Assembly: GCF_011059105.1 (NCBI RefSeq)
Contig: NZ_JAALLS010000016.1
Location: 313 to 64,312 of the forward strand
DNA from: Fodinibius halophilus
GTDB taxonomy: Bacteria > Bacteroidota > Rhodothermia > Balneolales > Balneolaceae
Length of the DNA stretch: 64,000 bases
Reading direction: 5' to 3'
Shown: positions 35,256 to 43,156 of the stretch, piece by piece
Position numbering within the stretch: the stretch's first letter is position 1
Layout of the letters: each line of letters opens with the position of its first letter
Made by a program: the position numbers and the translations under genes
The notes under the pieces: model-generated
The model's database searches: none
Told to the model about the DNA's origin: nothing
The model's input: only the letters and a program-made list of their open reading frames with translations

Positions 35256-38027
35256 ATGAAAAAGATTAGCAAATGGTTATTGCTGGTGGGTTTTCTGTTT
35301 GGGTGTGGTTTTGCAACAGCTGCTACCAATGGAGCTTCCAACCAGATTCATCATCAAGAACCATCATTTATTGAACGGGGGACAACATTGAATTTAATAT
35401 TCAATGTACCGGGTATTGAACCTGATCAAGTGGCAGAAGCCTATCTTTTTTACCGGCATGAAGGAGATATCTCATATAAGCAACAAAAAGCATCTCTAAA
35501 TGCAACTAAATTTACAGCACCTCTTAGAGTAGAGGATAGGCAAGCTACCGAAGTTGCATACTATTTTGAAATTCAGTTGCATAACGGGGAAAAGGTAACC
35601 TATCCTCAAAATGTTACGATAAGTAGCCCAGTTACCGTTGAAGTTATCGATGAGAGAAAGTCAGCACGGCAGTTAAGAGTGGAAAAGACGGGAGTTGATT
35701 ATACCATTTTGTCTCCTGAGCCGGGGACCAGTATTTCTAGAAATGATGTAGTGATTGCGTTAACCCTTTTTTATGACCCTGATGAGATTGATGCTGATGC
35801 CTCTTCTTTTGAGCTTCTATTGGATGGTCGTGACGTGACAGAACAAGCCAATGCAAGTGATTATTTTTATACATATGCCCCGGATGAGCTTTCACCCGGA
35901 AAACATGAAGTAATCTTTAATTTAATAAATGCTGACAGTACTCAGAATGTGGCCAGCTGGAACTTTACTGTGCTGGATCCAGCGGTGTCTTCTGATATTG
36001 GGGATGCCGGTGCCGGCAAAGATGATTGGATTCCCAGGGGTAGGGTAGAGATCAGTGGACGGAACCAGAAAATTGGAGGTCTGCAGAATGATGCTCTTAG
36101 TGGTAATGTGCGCTTGTCGGGAGAAAAGGGCAATATCTCTTATTCGGCGTATGGTTTGCTAACTTCTCAAGAAGATCCACGGCTGCAGGCTCAAAATCGA
36201 TTCGGAGCACAACTGTATGTGGGCGAATGGTTTGATCTTAAAGCAGGGCATGTTTATCCGCGGTTAAGTGCACTTACAATATCAGGGCAGCGCATGCAGG
36301 GACTTAATGTGGGTTTCCATCCATGGGATGACGCATTAAGCTTACGAATTCTACATGGGAAATTACGACGGGGCATTGATAATTTATTCCGTAACTTGGA
36401 ACCGGAATACCAAATTCAGCAACAGGATACATTGGGTGTGTCTTACTTGCTTAGTACGAAAAATGGTGGAGCAGGAACGTTTGAGCGGGATATTACGGGA
36501 GGTAGATTAGGAGTGGGCCGCGGTAAAACATTTGAGTTTGGTCTTAATTTTCTAAAGGTAGAGGATGATACTAGCTCCATAAATATTATTGATAATTTTA
36601 ATATTCTTATGGAGCGTAATCCGAGTCTTGCCGAGTCTTTGAATGAACAAGAACGTAACGATCTGAATCAAAACCCGGAACAGCTCACTATTAATGGAAT
36701 GCCCCGGCCCAAAGGTAATTTTGTGGCTGCTTCAGACCTTATGGTAAGTTTGGATTCTGATCGCATTCGTTTTGAAGCCGATGGGGCTTTTAGTTTGTTG
36801 AATGGAGATATTTCTGAGGGCACCTTTTCACAAGAAAGAGCAGATGATTTAGGCTTTAGTCTGGATAAGGATACTGAAAATCTTTTAGAGCAATTATCCT
36901 GGCTTATCATCATCAATGAAAATATGGATACCTTGCCTCTTCGGTTTAATGCAGATGAATCCGGAGTAACCGCAGAGCCTCATTTGCCTGTAAGCATGGC
37001 GGCCTTAGACTCAAAGGTCGGATTCAATTATTATGATAATAATCTAAAGATTCGATATCGTTGGGTTGGCCCGGCCTATCGTTCACTTGCTAACAGTACA
37101 ATTCGTAATGATATTGCAGGCGTTACCCTGACTGATCGCCTCCAGCTCTTAAATAATCGCGTATATTTGACATTAGGGTATGAGCGATTAAACGATAACG
37201 TTACCGGTGCCAAAGAAGCCACAACAAATACGAATACCTACCGGGCTAATGTGAGCTGGTTCCCACTTGATCAAGGACTGCCCCGCGTAAGTATAGGATT
37301 TCTGAATAGAAACCGTGATAATGATGTAGCACTTTTTAATCCATTTGTGCCGAAAGGAGTAGAATCTGCAGCAGTACAGAATTTTGAAGTACAACAGGGG
37401 GATACGTTGATTGCCCCCAATGCACGGTTGACGAATTCATATCAGATGTCCACATCTATATCACAGGAGTTTTCTTTGCTTGGTATTTCACATAATGCCA
37501 GCCTTAGTTACTCATATACAAAAACTAAAGATCAGCGTTTTCAATACGGGGGAGCTCTAAGCAACAGTTTATCAATGCAAGTTGTAAACAGGTTCGAACA
37601 GAAGCCACTGCAGACTAGAATTGGCTTTAACTACAACAGCACAGAAACCGGGAACGGTTTAACGGATATAAAAATATTGGGTTTTCGTGTAGGAGGATCG
37701 ATGTTTTTATTGGATGATAAGCTCAATATCAATGCCTCTTTTGCATTTACCAAAAATCGTACTGAATCTATATCATTAGGGATACCCACTACTATTTCGC
37801 AAGATGGAGATAATCGTAACGATTACTATGAGCCCGGCGCCAATAACGCTTCTGCATCTACCTCAGAAAGCCATTCTTACATAATGAATGCCAGTGGCCG
37901 ATATAATTTGAGTAATCAACATTCTTTTTTGTTGTCATTCCGTTACTCAAACATCCGAAATGTGTTGTTATCTTCAGCCATTCCTAACGACCACTTGATA
38001 CAGGCCCGTTATATCTTCAACTTTTAG
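35256..38027 (+). CDS. Large outer-membrane beta-barrel protein with Ig-like N terminus
   Basis: A 923-aa exported protein from the preferred ATG 35256 (MKKISKWLLLVGFLFGCG..., a normal signal); an ATG at 35229 would add nine residues before the signal. An N-terminal beta domain (about 30-125) and an Ig-like domain (about 150-240, 'ILSPEPGTSISRNDVVIALTL') are followed by a barrel of about 650 residues with alternating strands, many aromatic girdle residues and the C-terminal 'ARYIFNF'. I do not recognise a named family. Its place between the FecR gene and the cyclase gene (3 nt gap to the latter) suggests that it is the surface-exposed part of the same system. Confidence 0.75.
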   Translation: MKKISKWLLLVGFLFGCGFATAATNGASNQIHHQEPSFIERGTTLNLIFNVPGIEPDQVAEAYLFYRHEGDISYKQQKASLNATKFTAPLRVEDRQATEVAYYFEIQLHNGEKVTYPQNVTISSPVTVEVIDERKSARQLRVEKTGVDYTILSPEPGTSISRNDVVIALTLFYDPDEIDADASSFELLLDGRDVTEQANASDYFYTYAPDELSPGKHEVIFNLINADSTQNVASWNFTVLDPAVSSDIGDAGAGKDDWIPRGRVEISGRNQKIGGLQNDALSGNVRLSGEKGNISYSAYGLLTSQEDPRLQAQNRFGAQLYVGEWFDLKAGHVYPRLSALTISGQRMQGLNVGFHPWDDALSLRILHGKLRRGIDNLFRNLEPEYQIQQQDTLGVSYLLSTKNGGAGTFERDITGGRLGVGRGKTFEFGLNFLKVEDDTSSINIIDNFNILMERNPSLAESLNEQERNDLNQNPEQLTINGMPRPKGNFVAASDLMVSLDSDRIRFEADGAFSLLNGDISEGTFSQERADDLGFSLDKDTENLLEQLSWLIIINENMDTLPLRFNADESGVTAEPHLPVSMAALDSKVGFNYYDNNLKIRYRWVGPAYRSLANSTIRNDIAGVTLTDRLQLLNNRVYLTLGYERLNDNVTGAKEATTNTNTYRANVSWFPLDQGLPRVSIGFLNRNRDNDVALFNPFVPKGVESAAVQNFEVQQGDTLIAPNARLTNSYQMSTSISQEFSLLGISHNASLSYSYTKTKDQRFQYGGALSNSLSMQVVNRFEQKPLQTRIGFNYNSTETGNGLTDIKILGFRVGGSMFLLDDKLNINASFAFTKNRTESISLGIPTTISQDGDNRNDYYEPGANNASASTSESHSYIMNASGRYNLSNQHSFLLSFRYSNIRNVLLSSAIPNDHLIQARYIFNF

Positions 38028-38030
38028 GAT

Positions 38031-40220
38031 ATGGAAAACGACCGAAACAGATGGACTGCACGCCTGGTTTTACCCGGACTGATCCTTTTTTCGCTACTGA
38101 TGACCGTCTTGTTGTCGTTTACCACTCCTATGCAGAATCTGAAGTTGGGAGTTACAGACCAGTTGTTTGAATTACGTGGTCCTATTCCTATTCAAGACTC
38201 TTCCGTAGTGATTGTAGCTATAAGTCAGCAAGCTGACCAAGAGATACCTCAAAAATATCCATGGCCTACAGATCTGTACGCTAATTTGGTAAATAATCTT
38301 GATGAAGCGGGAGTGCGAGCTATTGGATTTGATGTCATTTTTGACAAAACGGATAACTATAGTCTCTCAAACGACTCAGCCTTTGCTGAAGCCATAATGC
38401 AGTCAAAAAAGGTAATATTAGGCGCAAGTGTTCAGAGTGAGGGTCAGGGTAGGGGGCAGGGCAGTAGTTCGCAAATTACCCGCTTTGTGAGGCCGCACCA
38501 GCTTTTGCGGCAAGCAAATGAGAATCCGTTGGGGCTTGTGCGAACTTATAATGATCTGGATTCTGCAATTCGTAAATATATACTTTCAACCTCGTACAAT
38601 GGAGAGCGCTATTTATCATTGGGTTTAGAGGTGTTAAAGCTATTTAAAAATATAGCACCGGAAGAAGTATCTGGGACCCCTGACTCGTTCAAGTTGGGGC
38701 CTTTTGAGATTCCATGGTATTCCAATAATCTGATGGCGATAAACTATTTTGGAGGCCCGGGAACTTTTCCACGTTATTCGTTTGAGAATGTTATTGATGA
38801 TTCTACGGTGATACTTGCTTCTGAAGACTCGTCGTTTCAAACCAATACATTTTCGGACCCTTATTACGGTTTAAAGCAGTCAGGTGTGTTTGAAGACAAG
38901 ATCGTATTGGTGGGAGCTACGATGCCAGAGCTAAACGATCTGCACTCAACCCCCTTTGCCCCGCAGGATGCTATGCCCGGAGTAGAAATGCATGCCAATG
39001 CCATTCAGACCATACTGTCTGGAAAATATATTCATCATATCTCGCCGTGGTTCAATTTAACCCTGATTGTATTGCTTATTACCCTTGTAGCTTGGGCGGG
39101 GCGCCGGTATTCAGGCCTGGGTGGGTTCATGACGTATTTTTCACTGGGTATTTTGGTAGTTGCATTGACAATCTTTGAGTTTTTGGAGTTTCGATTCATA
39201 TTGGATGTCATATCTATGCTCATAGCCTTAACTGTCGGGTATGTAACCACACAAAGTTATGAATATGTGATAGAACAACGTGAAAAAAGACGTCTTCGCA
39301 ACCTGTTTTCCTCTTATGTTTCCCCGACTGTGGTAGAAGAGATGGTAGAATCAAATAAAGAGCCTGAACTGGGAGGCGATGAGGTATATATGACTGCCTT
39401 TTTTAGTGATATCCAATCATTTTCTGCATTCTCGGAAAAGCTTCCTGCAAAAACGTTGGTGAAGCTTATCAATGAATACTTGTCTGCAATGACCGATATT
39501 TTGACAACTCACGGAGGCACGCTTGATAAATATATTGGGGATGCTATTGTAGCCTTCTTTGGAGCTCCGGTGCCCCAGGAAGACCACGCATATAAAGCAT
39601 GTGTGGTTTCACAGCTAATGCAGTTAAAACTTGATGAATTGCGCCGCAAATGGCGAAGTGAAGGAGAAAAATGGCCGGAAATTGTGCACTATATGCGTAA
39701 TAGAATTGGTATTAACACCGGGAAAATGGTAACAGGGAATATGGGGTCAGAAAGCCGGTTCAATTATACTATGATGGGCGATAATGTGAATTTGGCAGCC
39801 CGGTGCGAAAGTGGGGCGAAGCAGTTTGGGGTTTATACTATGGTAACAGCAGATACAAAACGAGAAGCTGAGGCTCATGGTAACCGTTGCGTATTTCGTT
39901 ATTTGGATCGTATAGTCGTTAAAGGAAAAACCGAGCCGGTAGATGTATATGAAATTATGGGTCTCCGGGAACATATGTCTGATACTCAGTTTGCTTGTAA
40001 ACAGAAGTTTGAGCAGGCTATTGAAGTCTATAAACGGCAAAAATGGGATAAAGCTATTGCTTTGTTTGAGGAGTCAAGAGAGTTAGAGTTTTATGTGCCG
40101 AACGAAAAATCGTTCATTCATACGAATCCTTCACTGGTATATCTTGATAGGTGTAAGACTATGAAAAAAAATCCACCGCCAGCGGATTGGAACGGGGTTT
40201 ATGTGATGAAATCTAAATAG
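38031..40220 (+). CDS. CHASE2-domain class III adenylate cyclase
   Basis: A 729-aa membrane enzyme that would make cAMP from ATP in the cytoplasm. Order of parts: TM helix (about 12-32), periplasmic CHASE2 sensor (about 33-335), three TM helices (about 340-410), cyclase catalytic domain (about 450-640), then a C-terminal extension ending 'PADWNGVYVM', usual for this group. Metal-binding Asp460 (FSDIQSFS) and Asp504 (YIGDAI), adenine-specifying Lys500 and Asp584 (MMGDNVNLAAR), and transition-state Asn587/Arg591 are all present, so it should be active and ATP-specific. It is the last gene of the operon. Confidence 0.93.
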   Translation: MENDRNRWTARLVLPGLILFSLLMTVLLSFTTPMQNLKLGVTDQLFELRGPIPIQDSSVVIVAISQQADQEIPQKYPWPTDLYANLVNNLDEAGVRAIGFDVIFDKTDNYSLSNDSAFAEAIMQSKKVILGASVQSEGQGRGQGSSSQITRFVRPHQLLRQANENPLGLVRTYNDLDSAIRKYILSTSYNGERYLSLGLEVLKLFKNIAPEEVSGTPDSFKLGPFEIPWYSNNLMAINYFGGPGTFPRYSFENVIDDSTVILASEDSSFQTNTFSDPYYGLKQSGVFEDKIVLVGATMPELNDLHSTPFAPQDAMPGVEMHANAIQTILSGKYIHHISPWFNLTLIVLLITLVAWAGRRYSGLGGFMTYFSLGILVVALTIFEFLEFRFILDVISMLIALTVGYVTTQSYEYVIEQREKRRLRNLFSSYVSPTVVEEMVESNKEPELGGDEVYMTAFFSDIQSFSAFSEKLPAKTLVKLINEYLSAMTDILTTHGGTLDKYIGDAIVAFFGAPVPQEDHAYKACVVSQLMQLKLDELRRKWRSEGEKWPEIVHYMRNRIGINTGKMVTGNMGSESRFNYTMMGDNVNLAARCESGAKQFGVYTMVTADTKREAEAHGNRCVFRYLDRIVVKGKTEPVDVYEIMGLREHMSDTQFACKQKFEQAIEVYKRQKWDKAIALFEESRELEFYVPNEKSFIHTNPSLVYLDRCKTMKKNPPPADWNGVYVMKSK

Positions 40221-40238
40221 AAATAAATAGTTTTTTTG

Positions 40239-40271
40239 TTTGCCATTTACCCACTATAAATAGTATCTTTG
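40239..40271 (+). promoter_or_regulatory. Consensus Bacteroidota promoter of the SRP RNA
   Basis: TTTG at 40239-40242, 21-nt spacer, TATCTTTG at 40264-40271. An exact match to the TTTG/TAnnTTTG consensus, with the expected start 5-7 nt downstream at about 40278, where the RNA stem begins. Confidence 0.82.
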
Positions 40272-40277
40272 TCCTTC

Positions 40278-40387
40278 GAGGGTAGGCCCTACGCAGCCAG
40301 CTCCCTCTGAACTCCGTCAGGACCGGAAGGTAGCAGCGGTAGGAGGTCGTAGCGGCGTGATGTAGGTTGCTTACCCTCTCTTTTTTT
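40278..40387 (+). ncRNA. ffs: Signal recognition particle RNA, small bacterial type
   Basis: About 100 nt whose ends pair (GAGGGTA at 40278-40284 with TACCCTC at 40372-40378). The conserved Ffh-binding apical segment is visible as 'CAGGACCGGAAGG' followed by 'TAGCAGCGG', with the GGAA tetraloop. It is followed by a T-run (40381-40387) that should terminate it. It binds Ffh and targets membrane proteins. It overlaps the stop of the convergent YpdA gene by 2 nt. Confidence 0.95.
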
Positions 40388-41342
40388 ATCCTATCTTTTG
40401 TTCAATGTCGTTTGCAATATGCTTGGCATGAATGCGGGTGTTTTCAATAAACAAACGGCTGGTATCCATGCCCCCACAAACAACACCGGCTACATATATC
40501 CCATCTCTATTTGTTTCCAGGGTTTCTTCGTCGTATACAGGCATTTTGTCTTCATCGTTTGTAAGGGCGATGCCAAATCTCTTCATGAGCTCAAAATTTG
40601 GTTGGTAGCCGGTCATGGCCAGCACAAAGTCATTGGCAATAGTTTCGGTTCCATCGGGGGTAGCAAGGACTACTCGATCCGGATAAATCTCTTTTACCTC
40701 TGTATTAAAGTATCCCGTAATTTCGTTGTTTTTAATCCTGTTTTGAATATCAGGTTTAACCCAATACTTGACGGATTCCTTGATTTGCGAATCGCGAACA
40801 GCTAATGTTACGTTTGCATGCGACCTATAGGTCTCCAGGGCGGCATCTACTGCTGAATTACCTCCACCGATAACCAGTACATCTTGCCAGGCATAAGCAT
40901 GGGCCTCATCATAATAGTGAGAGACTTTCTCGAGTTCCTCTCCGGGAATTCCCATTTTCTTAGGGATATCATAGAACCCCGTTGCAACCACAACTTTTTC
41001 AGCCTTATAGGTATTCTTGTTGGTAGTTACGGTAAAAGAATGGTCGCTGCCTTCTATCTCTTGCATTTCTTCATAAAGGTGGATATCGAGCTCATAGCTT
41101 TCCGCTGCGCGACGGTAGTATTCCAGGGCTTCTCTGCGAGTAGGCTTGGGATTATGAGAAATAAAGGGCACGTCACCGATCTCCAGGCGTTCCGAGGTCG
41201 AAAAGAAGGTCATATCTTTCGGGTAGTTAAAAATGCTGTTAACCAAACATCCCCGTTCAATAATTTTAGCATCGATATTCAGACGCTTGAGTTCAATAGC
41301 TGTTGCTAATCCAATGGGGCCTGCTCCTACAATAATGACCAT
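40386..41342 (-). CDS. YpdA-family bacillithiol disulfide reductase
   Basis: A 318-aa flavoprotein with an N-terminal FAD-binding motif (GAGPIGLATAIELK, about residues 5-20) and an NADPH-binding motif (VIGGGNSAVDAALE, about residues 157-170). The 'CLVNSIFNYPKDMTFFSTSERLEIGDVPF' region (about residues 32-60) is the hallmark of YpdA/Bdr rather than of thioredoxin reductases; there is no CxxC redox centre. YpdA reduces bacillithiol disulfide using NADPH, so the organism probably makes bacillithiol. The C-terminal 'GIYVAGVVCGGMDTSRLFIEN' is typical. It is convergent with the SRP RNA. Confidence 0.9.
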   Translation of the reverse strand: MVIIVGAGPIGLATAIELKRLNIDAKIIERGCLVNSIFNYPKDMTFFSTSERLEIGDVPFISHNPKPTRREALEYYRRAAESYELDIHLYEEMQEIEGSDHSFTVTTNKNTYKAEKVVVATGFYDIPKKMGIPGEELEKVSHYYDEAHAYAWQDVLVIGGGNSAVDAALETYRSHANVTLAVRDSQIKESVKYWVKPDIQNRIKNNEITGYFNTEVKEIYPDRVVLATPDGTETIANDFVLAMTGYQPNFELMKRFGIALTNDEDKMPVYDEETLETNRDGIYVAGVVCGGMDTSRLFIENTRIHAKHIANDIEQKIG

Positions 41343-41516
41343 CGAGTATAAAATTATTTGTTAAATATTGAGATTGAGTTGAAGATAACGGTTTGAATTT
41401 ACAAAAAGATAATTTGGGAGCTATTTATAAAGGAATATTGTGTATGCAACTATCAGAAAGAGAAAAATGGGAAAGTAGACCTAATCATAATTGCATGTAC
41501 AACAAAATTAGTGGCA

Positions 41517-42467
41517 TTATGTCTTCCTGCTTATGAATGTTCTTATAGCATAATTAAGCCATCCTCTGGGGTTGCTCCAAAATCCTACGTGGCCTCCTCG
41601 GTCGGTAATTATATAATCGGTAAATCCATTGTCATTTATTTTATCAATAGGCATCGCTTCAATAGGGCAAAGTGGATCTTCCCGGCTATGGATTAATAAG
41701 GTCGGGGTTTGAATATCATGAATGAATCGTCGTCCGGAGCACCTTTTATAATAGTCATCAGCATCGTTAAAACCATGGACAGGAGCTGTAACCTGGTCAT
41801 CAAAATCATAGAGTGTGGCCCCATTGAATTCAGGGAGATCGGGGTAGGCTGTTCTTTTCGTTGCCAGTTTCTTTTGCAGTGTCTGTAAAAATCGGTATTC
41901 GTAGATTCGATGAAAGCCTTTTGAAAGTAACAGGGATCCTAATCGTAAATCGTATGGCACAGATACCGCCACTGCTACATCAGCTGGGTGAGAGTTGCCC
42001 ATCTCGCCTAAAGATTTAACCAAAGCATTGCCCCCCAGTGAGAAGCCAACAGCACCAATTTGTTTGTCCGGATACCTTTTTTGTAGCCAGCTAAATACTG
42101 TTTTATAATCATCGGTTTCGCCCGAGTGGTAGAATCGGGGGCGTCTGTTCATTTTGTGCCCGCAGCTACGAAAGTTTACTGCAACAACAGAGTGTTGTTC
42201 TTCAATTAACTCTTTCATTAGCTCTACAATATAATAGCGCCGTGATGAGCCTTCGAGTCCGTGGAAAAGTACAATTATAGAATTTGATTCTTTGTTGATT
42301 GCACAATCAATCTCTAGAAAGTCATCATCCGGGGTAGTAATCTCTACCCTTTCTACCCGGGGAATTGTTGTATCTCCCAATAACGAACGCGCTATGGTGT
42401 GTATGTGGCCATTACAAGCCCACACTGTACTGGGGAAAGAAAATAAATTATCGAGCGTTGTTTGCAT
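41517..42467 (-). CDS. YheT/ABHD-type alpha/beta hydrolase
   Basis: A 316-aa serine hydrolase. The N-terminal 'CNGHIHTIARSLL' segment (about residues 19-31) and 'IIVLFHGLEGSSRRYYI' are typical of the YheT/ABHD1-3 family. The nucleophile elbow is VGFSLGGNAL, Asp lies in 'THSREDPLCPIEA'-like 'LLIHSREDPLCP', and His in 'DRGGHVGFWSN' near the C terminus. Substrates in bacteria are largely unknown; related proteins act on lipids and esters. Its neighbours do not indicate a pathway. Confidence 0.87.
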   Translation of the reverse strand: MQTTLDNLFSFPSTVWACNGHIHTIARSLLGDTTIPRVERVEITTPDDDFLEIDCAINKESNSIIVLFHGLEGSSRRYYIVELMKELIEEQHSVVAVNFRSCGHKMNRRPRFYHSGETDDYKTVFSWLQKRYPDKQIGAVGFSLGGNALVKSLGEMGNSHPADVAVAVSVPYDLRLGSLLLSKGFHRIYEYRFLQTLQKKLATKRTAYPDLPEFNGATLYDFDDQVTAPVHGFNDADDYYKRCSGRRFIHDIQTPTLLIHSREDPLCPIEAMPIDKINDNGFTDYIITDRGGHVGFWSNPRGWLNYAIRTFISRKT

Positions 42468-42608
42468 GGTTAATTAATGTAGCGCTTACTAATTTTTTTG
42501 GTTAGGATGATCAGACGGATGAATAAGAAAATGGTTCTTTATTTTAAATGATATAGCGTCGTTAACTGTTAAGTCATTGATCTTTATCTTTTATATAAGC
42601 TCAAGTAC

Positions 42609-43145
42609 ATGGATAATAGAAGGCAAAAACGTTTTACAAAAGATACAAACAGTAAGGAGAAAACCGTATCGGCATCACGGGTAATAATGAATGAAATGGT
42701 AATGCCCAATGATACCAATCCTTTGGGTAATTTAATGGGCGGCCGCCTTATGCAGTGGATGGATGTCTGTTCAGCTATATCAGCCAGGAGGCATTGTAAT
42801 AGAAATGTTGTTACAGTAGCAGCAGATAGTATTGAGTTCAAAAATGCAATAAAATTGGGAGAGGTAGTAGTCATTGAGGGCGAGGTGACGCGTACCTTTA
42901 CCACTTCCATGGAGATTGCTATGGAGGTATGGAGCGAAGATCAACGAGCCGGTGAGCGGAGATTATGTACCACTTCTTTTTATACATTCGTAGCTCTAGA
43001 TGCCGATGGCAATACGGTTAAGGTACCGGAAATAATTCCTGAAACTGATTTTGAAAAAGAACGCTATGAACAAGCAGCCGATCGTCGTCAAATGCGTTTA
43101 AAAGTTTCAGCACAGAATATACAAGCACATAGGAAAGAAAAATAA
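42609..43145 (+). CDS. Hotdog-fold acyl-CoA thioesterase
   Basis: A 178-aa protein with one hotdog domain (about 20-140). The segment 'NEMVMPNDTNPLGNLMGGRLMQWMD' region holds the conserved Asn/Asp and helix of the YciA/BFIT type, and 'AADSIEFKNAIKLGEVVVIEGEV' is the paired strand. It hydrolyses acyl-CoA to free acid and CoA in the cytoplasm, recycling CoA. The C-terminal basic tail is extra. The gene is convergent with the subtilase gene 11 nt away. Confidence 0.88.
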   Translation: MDNRRQKRFTKDTNSKEKTVSASRVIMNEMVMPNDTNPLGNLMGGRLMQWMDVCSAISARRHCNRNVVTVAADSIEFKNAIKLGEVVVIEGEVTRTFTTSMEIAMEVWSEDQRAGERRLCTTSFYTFVALDADGNTVKVPEIIPETDFEKERYEQAADRRQMRLKVSAQNIQAHRKEK

Positions 43146-43156
43146 CTACAGTACCA

